A stretch of 64,000 bases of DNA, from positions 368,737 to 432,736 of the forward strand of contig CAKOGP040000446.1 of NCBI GenBank assembly GCA_933822405.4. The letters run 5' to 3'. How positions within the stretch are numbered: the stretch's first letter is position 1; every line of letters starts with the position of its first letter. This DNA is from Cylindrotheca closterium. Taxonomy: Eukaryota > Bacillariophyta > Bacillariophyceae > Bacillariales > Bacillariaceae. The notes under the pieces were generated by a model that worked only from the letters and a program-made list of their open reading frames with translations, ran no database searches and was not told where the DNA came from. The position numbers were made by a program, and so were the translations under genes. Shown here in pieces: positions 48,878 to 59,152 of this stretch.

Positions 48878-50048
48878 CTACTGCGATTCCCAATCACGGG
48901 GACTCGTCGTATTACTCCCTCCCATGGTTACTGGCATGTTCTCGTCCGACAAGAAGGCTAGTAGCTTTTCTTTCTCCTTTTGATTGTTCTTGGGGTCGAT
49001 AATATCAATCTTTGCAATGATCCGTTTGGGCATGATGGGGCGAAAGATGGCCCAAGCGGAATGTATCCAGTTTGGTGCATTGTAAATGAACAGGGCCTGC
49101 AGGAGCTGCGGGTAGATATCTTCCATCTAATTTTGAAGATAGCAGAATAGAGAAGAAGATAATGATGAATAGAAAGAAAAACAGTATGCTGTTAGCTCAC
49201 AGTAGTAGTACAATTTTTGATATGAATTCATTAGCAACATAGTCACACAATCAACATCACGACATCGTCATTGCAACACGTCTCATTTATGTAGTACGAC
49301 AATTCCTTGGAATCCGATGCTGAAACACACAGCAGACTACATCTTGTATGTATTGACTCACCATATCCATAATCTTTCCGTCTCGCTTGGTAGCTTCTCT
49401 AGAGTTTTGAAAGATGGAAAAATTTGAAAAATCAATCAGTCGCACCGATTTGGTGAATCGTCCAGTCGTTCGAGTGACATAGTCCAACCATTGATGGGCC
49501 CATTCGGAAGTGAGAATAAATACTGACGCCACATCATCTACTGTGAGCTTCTTGGCAGTCTTGGAATCATTCTTCAAGTTACCGATATTCAAAAAGGCCA
49601 CCACACCCCTCTTTGGATCTGGAATGGTGAAGACAATGGCATCTTCTGGCGACCGAGTCTTCCAAGCATTCTGTAGGTTATCAGTCTTGGCAAATGGCAT
49701 TTCACCATATTCTCCGTCTTGTATCTTGTGCGGAACCAAATGACGAATGTCTCGTTCATCCAATCGATACTCCTTTCGAAAGACCAGCGTGGCTTTGACG
49801 GCCTTGGAGGCTCGTTTGACATTTTGCTTGTGACTCAGGAGAAATCGCAATAGAAAAATGGCATCGTGCTTTTCTGGTTCGTACAAGGGGTCCTCTTGTA
49901 CCAAAGACGCAAGCTCTTGGATATTGGTATCATGTTCCGCAATCAAATCCAACACAGACGGGCGCTGGTCGTCGTCACCGACTGGATCCATCACCTGTGT
50001 TGGAATCGTTGGAGTGATTCCTTTCATCCATATCCAAGAAGAAGGCAT
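48878..50048 (-). CDS. CRAL-TRIO (Sec14-like) lipid-binding protein, two exons
   Basis: Exon 1 is 50048-49362 and exon 2 is 49126-48878 on the minus strand, with a 235-bp GT-AG intron (donor GTGAGT, acceptor ATTAG) in phase 0; 311 residues. The N-terminal helical region (AIFLLRFLLSHKQNVKRASKAVKATLVFRKEY) matches the CRAL-TRIO N domain. The lipid-binding fold follows, with VVAFLNIGN, TRTTGRFTKSVRLIDFSNFS, then across the intron MEDIYPQLLQALFIYNAPNW, FRPIMPKRIIAKIDI and LLAFLSDENMPVTMGG. Such proteins carry phosphoinositides, tocopherol or other lipids between membranes. The splice is strongly supported by the family order of NAP-W after YPQLL. A decayed exon 2 copy lies upstream. Confidence 0.85.
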
Positions 50049-50412
50049 TCTGGTGTCTTTTTATTGCCTTTTTGTTTGTCAAGGGTTAGGGTTACTCTGA
50101 CTAAAGATAGTATCTGTATAGGTACCGGTACTGTGAACGATTATTGTAATGATGATAAGGCCGATAATGCCTTCGATATTAGGTATATTTTGAGTCTTGC
50201 ATACATGTTCAAAATGTACAAATTCCGAACAAAATTAGAGCTAATACAGTACCTAACGGCTTCTGACGAAGATGAGATGAAGAGCTAAAAGAAATAAAAT
50301 ATATGAGCCTCTATTCTATTTAGTTTGCAACAAATCCAAAAACGATATGCTTTACTAGATAATACGAAAGGCAATACAAGTATAGCAACAAAGAATGGAT
50401 CATCATCATTAT

Positions 50413-50703
50413 CTACCATTCCATAGGATCGGTGGTAGCGTTGCCACAAGCAGCACCAGCACCACCCATGTAACCAGCCAGGCTGGTACTAGCTGGTGGT
50501 GTTCCTTGGATATAAATTTGAGAAGCCGCTTGAATTCCTTTTCATTACCATCTTCTTTGAGGTCGACCATGTCATGCAACTTTTTCCACCACCACACGCC
50601 AACAAGCTTTGGCATAATGTGGCGCATGGTCGGCCGTGGTAGCCCAAATCGCATGAAGAACCAAATGAGGCTGCACCAACAGTTGGGGACAGACATCTTC
50701 CAT
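50413..50703 (-). pseudogene. CRAL-TRIO exon-2 pseudogene
   Basis: Begins after an acceptor-like ATAG with MEDVCPQLL, matching MEDIYPQLL of the intact gene. Homology then shifts frame: MRHIMPKLVG against FRPIMPKRII, MVDLKEDGNEKEFKRLLKFIS against PKNNQKEKEKLLAFLS, and after another shift GYMGGAG against VTMGGSN before the stop. Two frameshifts within 291 bp and no matching first exon mark it as a relic of a tandem duplicate on the same strand. 50049-50412 and 50704-51097 hold no gene. Confidence 0.55.
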
Positions 50704-51097
50704 CTATGTTTCTCCTCCTTACAGTACTGTAGTATTCAGCATAATATTCGTGATTGAAAAGCGCGCAGGACTGACTCAACGCGTCGGAATTTTCCAACCG
50801 ACGCTTGCCATATATTTTTAAATTCTGTTGTTTCCCACTGCAGACGACAATCCTGACAATCCTTCCACTTTGACATAAGGACAACTATTGACTCACAACT
50901 ATCGATCCATCGGTTTTGATTGATTGCCGACACAAGACGCAGCTGGTGCCAGCTAGCACGAACAACAAGAACAAAAGCCACCAAAGCACCCACCAGCAGC
51001 AGCAAACGAGGAGGAGGACCACACACCATAGCCAGCACAGCCATCATCGATCTACTAGCTAGTAGTAAGACTCAATCAATCAATCTACCACGAAATC

Positions 51098-51250
51098 ATG
51101 TCCGATGCCATTGCAAATGATGATTCTACACCAGCTCCTGTTGTAACCAACAGCGAGAACAACAATGGCGAACTACCTCCTCGAGACAACGGAATGTGGT
51201 GTTGGTGGTGTTGCGAAGGTTTGGGGAATTGTCTCATGTTTTTGTTTTGA
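51098..51250 (+). CDS. Cys-tail family protein 1 (50 residues)
   Basis: A short frame of 50 residues: polar N-half (MSDAIANDDSTPAPVVTN) and a Trp/Cys-rich C-half with WCWWCCEGLGNC and the end LMFLF. The STPAP near residue 10 matches NPAP and KPAP in two other members downstream. The CA-rich leader before the ATG resembles leaders of those genes. The tail is hydrophobic enough to sit in or on a membrane, with cysteines that could be lipidated or metal-binding. It is the smallest member, and weakest by start similarity. Function unknown; compare the plant CYSTM design. Confidence 0.6.
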   Translation: MSDAIANDDSTPAPVVTNSENNNGELPPRDNGMWCWWCCEGLGNCLMFLF

Positions 51251-51270
51251 GAAGGCATCAGTCCCCAGCG

Positions 51271-51294
51271 AGTCAGTCAGTCAGTCAGTCAGTC
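51271..51294. repeat. (AGTC)6 microsatellite
   Basis: Six perfect tandem copies of AGTC, about 20 bp after the stop of Cys-tail member 1. Confidence 0.95.
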
Positions 51295-52262
51295 CATGAA
51301 ATGACTAGGCAGCACCGAAAGTGATGGTATGGCCATTACTATGAGCAGGAAAACGAGACACTACTGCATCGAGAGGGATATGCTGGACTGCTGGAAAGGA
51401 AGAACAAGCAGGCATGATGATATACATATAGAGGAAGGGTGGTAGTACCTGGCTGCCGCCCAACGCAGTACCGTAGGCATGATGATATTTGGCGACAATA
51501 GGGAGCTGAATCACTGACAGTGACTCATTTCGAGATGGATGGCGTCACACAGCTCGATGAAGGAATTCACCTTTCGATCCGTATGACAGATTTCCTTGAA
51601 AGTGAGACAAATAGCTACTCGAGTGTATATCATCATTCTTGCAACAACAACGAGCCACCAAACAAGAAGAAGGCGAGCGAGTACTAGCTGATGGGGGAAT
51701 TTAGAGACATACAAACTCTTGTTCGCCCCTTCACCTCCAATATTTCTCCTAAGATCAGAGTGAATTGATCAACAGAGGTGTAGCTAATATAGATCCAGAT
51801 AGTAGATATGTGGTAGTACCGGTAGATGAGTCCATTTTTAAATATTGTCTTCCTCGTGCAAAATTCAAAATATTGTGTCGAAAGAGTCGAATAATATCGC
51901 CACCATGCCAGATTCTATAAATATCATGTGTACAAGGTGTACTACAATCGCTGTAGAAGGTTTTTCGAAATGTGACAATGAGAAGACACCGCAGCACGGA
52001 TCATGATTGCATGAAAAGTGGGAACTTTGGATGCTGTTATTAATAGGTACACCAACCCCAACAATATAATACCTCAGCGTTGCAGTATTAATATAATACA
52101 CACACAGCGTTGCACTGTCAACACAAGCCAGTCTTGCACAACCATCACCTGTTTCGAAAAAGTCTAAAAGAGTTTCATCTTTAGTGTAGCAAAATAACGA
52201 AGCCTCAAACGGAAGCCTGCAGCAATCACCAAAAAGTCATAGCATTGTATATTCATAATAAT

Positions 52263-52291
52263 ATACGATACGATACGATACGATACGATAC
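52263..52291. repeat. (ATACG)n microsatellite
   Basis: Five full copies of ATACG plus a partial one, about 60 bp before the start codon at 52353. Confidence 0.95.
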
Positions 52292-52352
52292 AATACAAGA
52301 CAGACACCTCATCATCCTCCACGCGCCGAATCGTCAATCATAGATCACCACC

Positions 52353-53198
52353 ATGACAATGCCACAAGAAGGTGAAGAGGAAGATAAGAAACGGCCCATT
52401 ACACCGCCACCCCCACCATCACAGTCCGATGTGATGGACGATGATGAGGATGATGAGAATGATGGTATTATGGTCATGCCAAATGATGATGCTGAAACTG
52501 TTAACGATGAGACTGATGCTGATGCTGATGCTGATAACGATAATCCAGCTGCTGCTGGGACCATCATGCCACGACGAAACTCGGAAACCGCCACCCTGGG
52601 ATCTGATTTTCAGGCCTTGTATCAAAATCCTCAAGATCCCAGCACGATAATGCCAGAACCAGAAGAACCGACCTATGCACCATCCCCACAAGCCATGGAA
52701 GAGCGACTTCAAGACTATGACACCCAATCCAGTATGGCCGATTCGAGTTTGAGTGACTCCTCTGCATCAAGCGGATTCTTGACGGGAAGTTCCAATGGAA
52801 GCATCAGTGAAGACGATTCCGATGCCGCCACGGCTTCCATTTTGAGCATTGCCACGAGCATTACCAGTGTGTCCAGTATGGAAGGCACTTCTCTCAACGA
52901 CATTGGTCAAAATCCTACTCGTCGTCGACGAAAGAATTCCTACGACAGCAACAGTAGCGGAATTTCCTTTAGTTCGAGTTCCGACCTGGCAAGTTCGGAC
53001 GGTGACTTTGTGGATCCAGCGGTCCATACTTCGATTCGAGCCTATGGTACTGGAGCTGGCAAATATCGAAAGGAAAAGAATGATAACGGAATATCCACGC
53101 ACCGAACCACCAATGGAGATCGGTTGTGTACATTGGTATGGGATTGTTGTGTATACACGGGTGTATTCTGTTGCGTCTTGCTTTGGGATTCTCGGTAG
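52353..53198 (+). CDS. Cys-tail family protein 2, long acidic form
   Basis: 281 residues. Start MTMPQEGEEED resembles MTIQQD and MTIEED of the later members, and the first codons are alike at the nucleotide level (ATGACAATGC here, ATGACAATCC at 54039). The body is acidic and Ser-rich (NDETDADADADNDN, SSLSDSSASSG) with one basic patch TRRRRKNSYDS. The C-terminal 24 residues LCTLVWDCCVYTGVFCCV match the tail of the gene at 54033 (MVWEGCIHCCTFPCV), sharing V-W-D/E-x-C and C-V. The tail may be a short membrane anchor. Function unknown. Confidence 0.65.
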   Translation: MTMPQEGEEEDKKRPITPPPPPSQSDVMDDDEDDENDGIMVMPNDDAETVNDETDADADADNDNPAAAGTIMPRRNSETATLGSDFQALYQNPQDPSTIMPEPEEPTYAPSPQAMEERLQDYDTQSSMADSSLSDSSASSGFLTGSSNGSISEDDSDAATASILSIATSITSVSSMEGTSLNDIGQNPTRRRRKNSYDSNSSGISFSSSSDLASSDGDFVDPAVHTSIRAYGTGAGKYRKEKNDNGISTHRTTNGDRLCTLVWDCCVYTGVFCCVLLWDSR

Positions 53199-54032
53199 AT
53201 AAGGGATTTGACGAGGAGCATAATGGTGGATTGCCTGCGACCATCTGCGAAGACAAATGATGATTCCAGATCCTGGTGAAATGCACCTTCAGGGACCACT
53301 GTCACAGGAAGAAAAAGGAAAGGCACGCCATGCCTGGAACTTGCTGAAACTTTCACAAGCATCATTGGATGGTTGACAAACAAAATCAATCTCATGAGGA
53401 GACTGTAATAGAGTTCTTATTCCAATGACTGAAACTGCCTGAATGATTATTTATTCATTCCGTTTCGTCAACGGTTCTGATTTCAAGGCTGAGCTGAAAG
53501 GTTGTTAAAATGCTTTTCTTGTAAAATATTACTAGGACTGTTAAAATGTTAATTTATACTACTAGTAGTATAGGTTGATAATACTGTAGTAATCCTTGTG
53601 CATCTACAGTACCGGTAATGCACAGCATACTGTAGTACGAGTACCTGGTACTATACTGCGACATGAAAAATCATACTGTTCAACGATGAGGGTGTCGGTA
53701 CTTGCATAGGCTTTCCGTGATTGGAAGATGAACATGTTCATGTCGCTCGGGCGTTTGTACGGAAGTGAATACTTAACAAACAATGTCGTAGTTTCCATAT
53801 TCCATAAGTCGCCTCCGAAGATCCGCGAAGTCAGAAATCACCTGCTCTCCAAGAAATAAGCGCCAGATGTGTTGATTGAAGCAAGAATCAAAACTAAAAC
53901 TTCAGGTCGTTGGTTGTCACTTACTTCATCCTCGATTCTCTATTATACCTATACATCAACCTACAGGACAGCATCACACGTCCGCAGATTAGTTCGACAG
54001 ATAGTGCTGAAGCATCAGCATCAGCAACAACA
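53199..54032. other. Gene-free spacer
   Basis: 834 bp, with TACCGGTA at 53610-53617 and clustered GTAC-containing words around 53600-53650. A 64-codon minus-strand ATG frame at 53604-53798 has no support. Confidence 0.5.
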
Positions 54033-54344
54033 ATGACAATGACAATCCAACAAGACGTCACCAACCCCGCTCCGTATGCCGAACACATGGACGACCGGAG
54101 AGAAGAAGGGACCATCACCACAGAGATCACCGAAAGCACTACCAGTACCGGTACTGCTTCTATAAAAAAGGAACAAGCTCCCAAAGTCAAAAAGAATTCG
54201 GCGGCCAAGACGACTGTCAAAAAAACAGGTTTGATGGATCAACCGCTGACTCGCAGACAAGATTCATGTTGTCAAATGGTTTGGGAGGGTTGCATTCATT
54301 GTTGTACCTTTCCCTGCGTCTTTTGCTGTTGTTGTGACCAATAA
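54033..54344 (+). CDS. Cys-tail family protein 3 (103 residues)
   Basis: Start taken at the ATG at 54033; the one at 54039 is equally possible and would match the paralogues' MTI start better. N-terminus MTMTIQQDVTNPAPYAEHMDDRREEG shares NPAP and MDDR-x-E with the later members. The middle is Thr/Lys-rich (KKNSAAKTTVKKTG). The C-terminal tail holds nine cysteines in about 25 residues: CCQMVWEGCIHCC, then CVFCCCCDQ. A polar body ending in a Cys cluster is the layout of CYSTM-type stress proteins of plants and fungi; homology to those is not claimed. Confidence 0.7.
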   Translation: MTMTIQQDVTNPAPYAEHMDDRREEGTITTEITESTTSTGTASIKKEQAPKVKKNSAAKTTVKKTGLMDQPLTRRQDSCCQMVWEGCIHCCTFPCVFCCCCDQ

Positions 54345-55458
54345 TTCCTGCTTCATCTTCGTCTTTTTGGGGAGAGGGGGGTTTGATGTTGGAGAAGACT
54401 ACTATCATCCATATTATTCTTCCTTCGTACAGATCAACTTATAAGGAACGAAGGTTCTCAAGAAGGTGTTCGATTTCATTCATTCCTACGATATCTGATT
54501 GGCCATATAAAAGTGGTCAAGCAAAGCTAAATTGTATTATCAATCTGGCATCCATTGGATTGAATACCGGTCTGATGATTTTTCGCAAAATTGAGGTTTC
54601 GACGATAATATATTTCTTATATTATAATGCATAAGGGGTAATTGTACATTATGCTTGATTGACAAACCTGATGATTTGCGTTGACAATCAATAATAAGAT
54701 CGATTGGATACAAGTAGAAGAGCAATATTGATAATTCAATTGCTGGAACACATTGGATTGCCAAGATTTGTGATAATATTAGTTCTGCCAGGGGGTTTGC
54801 CAGTTTTGCCAGGTTTCCTTGTTACAGTGCTGGCTAAAGGTTTGACGGCACTTACTTTCGATTCAGCAATCATAAATCCTGTGCTGAACCTCCACCATAT
54901 GCTGATCTGGTCTGTTTCTTCCTAGTGCAAGGCAATTCAAGTTCATTCACCCAATCAATCGTCATGGAATTCCAAATACTAGATTTGCCGCAATGCTGAC
55001 ACACCATGGGTGGCTCAATTATTACATTTGGCTACTACCGGTAGAGCTAGAGTTACATGTATTATTATATTGTCTTGCCGGTATACCGGTAGAATGCAAT
55101 AACAAGAGTATACAAGAACAGTTTTTACCACTCCACTCTATTCTCTTCTTTCGCATATACTCGTATACCTGTACTGTAGGTAGGGGTTTGGGCGTGTTCT
55201 GATAGTATGTATTATTGTACCGGTGTTTCTACTACATCAACCGCGCTGAATCTTGGTCGTGACGCGTCGGCCGGCCATTTTCGAAATCACAACGATCGAG
55301 ATTATGTACGAGTAGCACACATTCGAACATAAAAACTCTAGATCCAAAGATTTCATTCATAAAAATCAGTTTGAAGTTCCGTGCAGTATCACAATCACTT
55401 TTTCCTCCACACTACTACTGATACTACTACTACTATTACTACTACCAGAAGCAGCATC
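54345..55458. other. Gene-free spacer
   Basis: 1.1 kb, AT-rich. Three words with ACCGGT occur at 55036-55043, 55084-55091 and near 55218. An ACT-triplet run at 55411-55445 falls in the leader of the next gene. No gene seen. Confidence 0.5.
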
Positions 55459-55716
55459 ATGACAATCATAGAAGAAGATACCAACAAACCTGCACCAGCC
55501 GCAGAAGCCATGGACGATCGAAAGGAACAAGCCATCAACAATGATGATACAGCAGAAACAATGCCAAAAGAAGGAACCAGAACGTTAGACCTAGTCAAGC
55601 CCACCTCCCCGCACACTACCAACACGGACCAATGCAGTCACCTTTGCGAGACTTGCATGTCAATATTCTGTATTGCGGGTTGCATTCAGTGCTGTTGCGA
55701 ATGCTGTGACGATTAA
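55459..55716 (+). CDS. Cys-tail family protein 4 (85 residues)
   Basis: Start at the ATG at 55459, aligned with paralogues; the frame upstream is an ACT-repeat leader. N-terminus MTIIEEDTNKPAPAAEAMDD then RKEQA is close to the gene at 58949. The middle is short and polar. The tail has ten cysteines: CSHLCETCMSIFCIAGC, then CCCECCDD. The spacing differs from member 3, so the tail evolves fast while the first 25 residues are conserved. Likely membrane-associated through the Cys-rich helix. Confidence 0.72.
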   Translation: MTIIEEDTNKPAPAAEAMDDRKEQAINNDDTAETMPKEGTRTLDLVKPTSPHTTNTDQCSHLCETCMSIFCIAGCIQCCCECCDD

Positions 55717-56822
55717 GAAGAAGTACTAAGGTGGTGGTTGTGTCATCGTTGTGCGGCCATGATTGTTGGAGACAAACAGACAGACAGACACTTGGGGATA
55801 CATCCATACAAACCGACAAAAATACACTTCATAGAAGTGCTGCTTAGATAGAACTCACAAACGGTGTCACGGAACGTTTGTTGCCGTCAGCAAACATTTC
55901 CATCATCCGCGTCGGTTCTGATTCCGGCTGCTATGCTTCTGGGGGCTATCTTAGTTCCCAATGACAGCTAAATTGAAAATCTGATATCTGCATATATATT
56001 ATAATAAATATACAAACTAATAACTCTATTGTCCCAAGTCTGGTCGAGAACCGGAAAATACCAAGGTAGCCAGGCAGCAACCACGCCCATGGCAATTACA
56101 TTACAATCTCTTTCTTGCTTTGTTCAGCCAAGCTCCGCCTGGTGAAACGGTTGGTTGTTGTTGATTCAGCATTCAACGACAATGATTTGATTGATTCGCA
56201 AAGGCAACATCGTCGCCTATCACTTCCACGAAGTAAATCCTTTCCGTTTATTATAATAACCACTGCTGCACAGCAGCAATCAAAAACTAACTCTCCACAG
56301 ATATCGCGATGCTGAAACGAAGAATAGAAGAGGATGTGCCACCACCATTGTAGCAAGTAACCCGTCTGTTCCCTCTGTCATCTTCAATTACTCTCCCTTT
56401 CTAACATTTTGGATGAGCGCACCTGATCCCGTCTCGCAACTTTTCGCCTGCTCAAAGTGCACCTGCTTGCTTATATGGTATCCGGTATTCGTCGTCCTTT
56501 TGCTATTTTGCAACACCTTTTTTCTCCAGTGAAGCCGAAGCGCGATCATTCGTGACCATGGAAAGGAAGAAAAGAATTCTAATCAATTAAATGGAAAATT
56601 CGTTATCTGCGTGTCGGTTGCGGATTGGCCGTTCGAAACCCACACCACTAAATGGAAAACACCCAATCGGCACGTCTCGATTGAACTTTTTCCTTTCTCA
56701 ACGGTCAAACGCACCCTGTTTGGTGGTGCACTTACGTTGAAATTCGCATGATATTTTTTATACGATCTCACAATTTGATATTTCGATCGATTGAACGAAA
56801 GATCCAAAGAAAAAAAGATCCA
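55717..56822. other. Gene-free spacer
   Basis: 1.1 kb with no supported gene. The last 80 bases before 56823 are AT-rich and end in an A-rich leader (AAAGAAAAAAAGATCC), consistent with a promoter and 5' leader for the secreted protein. Confidence 0.5.
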
Positions 56823-58592
56823 ATGAAATTTTCTTTGAAAGCAATCTATCTTATCGGCCTTGGTTTGGTTCCTCTCGCCAAGGCTGAACCCGTTGGAACT
56901 TGTGCCGACCAAGCGAGCTGCTTTGACTTTTCGATCAGTCAACTCGATACCGACGCATGTGGATTTGGACCATGCACCGTCGAGGTGTGCATGACAATCG
57001 ACACGTCCAAGGACAAGTGTGCCAAGAGTGGTGATGGGGTCAGTCATGTTTGTGACATGACGGGTCCTGATGGATGCCCAGTCTACGATGCTTCTGGTGT
57101 CCCCAAGCTCGGAACCGGTGGCGGTCAATCCGAACTATGCGATGCCGTATACGGTGAAGGCGGAACAGGCGGAATTCCTGGAAAATGTGCCAGTGTTTCC
57201 AACATCAAGCTGTGTCAAGAAGGCTTTCCAGGCGACACCCTTCATTGGATTATCAAGGACGGTCGAAACAGTGATTCGGATGTTGGATTCTCTACCACAC
57301 ACGATTACACTGATGGATGTGCCGCTTCCGTATCATGTCAGAACAACCTATATGCTTGCGGCGACACAGAAGCTCAGCTAGCACTCGAACGTGTTTGGTC
57401 CTACACCATTCCAGTTGCCGCTGGGAAATGCGATGTGTGTTCCTCTGCTTCACCAACGGAGTTCCCTACCGCCACGCCGTCAGTTCCTCCAACCCCCCTT
57501 CCGTCTTCCTCCCCAAGTGACTCTCCGACTCCTCTCCCATCTGCTTCGCCTTCGGCTTCTCCTAGTGCTGCACCATCGGCTGCACCATCGGCAGCCCCAT
57601 CCGCTGCACCCTCGGCTTCTCCCAGCGCCTCGCCATCAGCCGCCCCATCTGCTTCGCCTTCCGCTTCGCCAAGCAAGTCGCCAACATCTGCGCCAACCCC
57701 TGCGCCAACTCCTGAACCAACACCTGAGCCAACACCTGAGCCAACACCTGAGCCAACCCCAGAGCCAACTCCAAGTCCTACCAAGGCACCAACTCCTGCA
57801 CCGACCCCAAGCCCCACTGAGTCACCAACAAAGACTCCAGTTGCCGACCCAACCAGCTCTCCAGTCAATCCTCCTACACCAGTTGATCCTCCGACACCAG
57901 TCGATCCTCCGACACCAGTCGATCCTCCAACCCCAGTTGATCCCCCGACACCAGCTGATCCTCCGACACCACCTAGTCCAACCCCTGAGCCAGGTCCGGT
58001 TCCTGACTGCGCAGACCAAGCTGGCTGCACTGGATGGTCCATGACCAAGCTCGACACCGATGCTTGTAACTTGGGCGGAGACTGCACAGTTGAAGTTTGC
58101 ATGGAAATCGACACATCAATGCCTACCTGTGCAAAGTCCGGTGACTCCATCAGTCACGTATGTGACATGACTGGTACAGATGGATGTCCTGAGTATGACT
58201 CCGGTACACCCTTGCTTGGAAGTGGAGGCGGGGAATCCGAAACTTGTGCTGCTACCTATGGGGAAGGATCCGGAACTTCTAGTTTTGGTGGCAAGTGTGC
58301 CAGTGTTACCAACATCAAGATGTGCCAAGAAGGTAAACCTGGAGATACTCTACACTGGATTGTGAAGGACGGTAACGAAAAAAATGCTGTTGATGTCGGT
58401 TTCGAGGCTATCCATGACTACAAGAGCGGTTGTTCTGCTCTTATCACCTGCCAGAATGGCTACTATTCCTGTGGTGACAACAAAAAACAACTAAACATGG
58501 AACGCACTTGGTCTTATACTATTCCTGAGTTTACAGGAGAATGTGATGTCTGTGGAGGTTCGGCACGATACCTTCGAAAGGGTATCAATTAA
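56823..58592 (+). CDS. Secreted two-domain Cys-rich protein with Pro-rich linker, cell-wall type
   Basis: 589 residues from the ATG at 56823, which begins a signal peptide (MKFSLKAIYLIGLGLVPLAKA). Two homologous Cys-rich domains, about 22-206 and 394-577, share CADQA-x-C, DTDAC, C-T-V-E-V-C-M-x-I-D-T-S, AKSGD-x-x-SHVCDMTG, DGCPxYD, GKCASV-x-NIK-x-CQEG, GDTLHWI, SCQNN or TCQNG, and x-ERxWSYTIP. Between them lies a linker of repeated SASPSAAPS, TPEPTPEP and PPTPVDPP units. Pro-rich rods are typical of diatom frustule and girdle-band proteins (pleuralins), though the Cys domain differs from the PSCD domain. It ends SARYLRKGIN. Likely crosslinked in the organic wall matrix. Confidence 0.8.
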   Translation: MKFSLKAIYLIGLGLVPLAKAEPVGTCADQASCFDFSISQLDTDACGFGPCTVEVCMTIDTSKDKCAKSGDGVSHVCDMTGPDGCPVYDASGVPKLGTGGGQSELCDAVYGEGGTGGIPGKCASVSNIKLCQEGFPGDTLHWIIKDGRNSDSDVGFSTTHDYTDGCAASVSCQNNLYACGDTEAQLALERVWSYTIPVAAGKCDVCSSASPTEFPTATPSVPPTPLPSSSPSDSPTPLPSASPSASPSAAPSAAPSAAPSAAPSASPSASPSAAPSASPSASPSKSPTSAPTPAPTPEPTPEPTPEPTPEPTPEPTPSPTKAPTPAPTPSPTESPTKTPVADPTSSPVNPPTPVDPPTPVDPPTPVDPPTPVDPPTPADPPTPPSPTPEPGPVPDCADQAGCTGWSMTKLDTDACNLGGDCTVEVCMEIDTSMPTCAKSGDSISHVCDMTGTDGCPEYDSGTPLLGSGGGESETCAATYGEGSGTSSFGGKCASVTNIKMCQEGKPGDTLHWIVKDGNEKNAVDVGFEAIHDYKSGCSALITCQNGYYSCGDNKKQLNMERTWSYTIPEFTGECDVCGGSARYLRKGIN

Positions 58593-58948
58593 TGAATGAG
58601 TAACAATACTCCGAAAGAAAATTAATTTTAAATCCATGTCTTACTTTACACACATCTGCAGAAATCTACTTCCAAGGTCTATCGATATTGTTGTCGCTCT
58701 GCTTTAGAATGCGTTGTATGTCGTCATCATGGGTGGTCTATATACGTTCACTCCTGTGCATCAGTCTTATTTCGTGACGAAAAAATAATCGATAGCCGTG
58801 CTCGCGCGCTTTCTGGTCATTTTTAAAATACAGCAAACAGATCCATTCCTGCCGCTAAAATATATACATCATTATATTGTTACTCTCCACTCGACAGAAA
58901 CAAGAATTATTATACAATCGTCATCTTTCAATCCGCGGCAGTATCACA
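58593..58948. other. Gene-free spacer
   Basis: 356 bp with the 3' end of the wall protein and the promoter of Cys-tail member 5. GCTCGCGCGC occurs near 58800. Nothing else recognised. Confidence 0.5.
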
Positions 58949-59152
58949 ATGACAATTGAAGAAGATGCCAGCAAATCTGCACCAAACTCGGAAGCCATGG
59001 ACGATCGACAAGAAGTCAAGACCGAAGTCGACAAGACTGAAGTAGAAAAGCCAAGAGATATTGAAGAGACAGAGCCAGCCAAAGCCCGAGTGCAGCACAC
59101 TGCCGTCGATGGAGAATGTTTTCTTTTTTGTTGCTGTTGCTGTTGTGAATGA
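58949..59152 (+). CDS. Cys-tail family protein 5 (67 residues)
   Basis: Start at the ATG at 58949, aligned with member 4: MTIEEDASKSAPNSEAMDDR then QEVK. The middle is Glu/Lys-rich (EVDKTEVEKPRDIEETEP). The C-terminus is compact, GECFLFCCCCCCE, with six cysteines in a row. This is the most extreme Cys run in the cluster. It lies after the wall-protein gene, so the cluster is interrupted rather than contiguous. Confidence 0.72.
   Translation: MTIEEDASKSAPNSEAMDDRQEVKTEVDKTEVEKPRDIEETEPAKARVQHTAVDGECFLFCCCCCCE

Larger units (their letters stand above)
51251..52352. other. Gene-free spacer with microsatellites
   Basis: 1.1 kb, AT-rich. Contains (AGTC)6 at 51271-51294, a TACCGGTA palindrome at 51817-51824, and (ATACG)5 at 52263-52291 in the leader of the next gene. 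No coding frame supported. Confidence 0.6.

Noticed and set aside
50736..51047. Minus-strand 103-codon ATG frame with a hydrophobic stretch
   Set aside because: It lies over the CA-rich leader and promoter of the Cys-tail gene at 51098; the hydrophobicity comes from antisense of AGC/ACC repeats.
57401..58150. Minus-strand 249-codon frame rich in Gly-Val
   Set aside because: It is the antisense of the Pro-rich linker of the secreted wall protein; the repeats keep both strands open.
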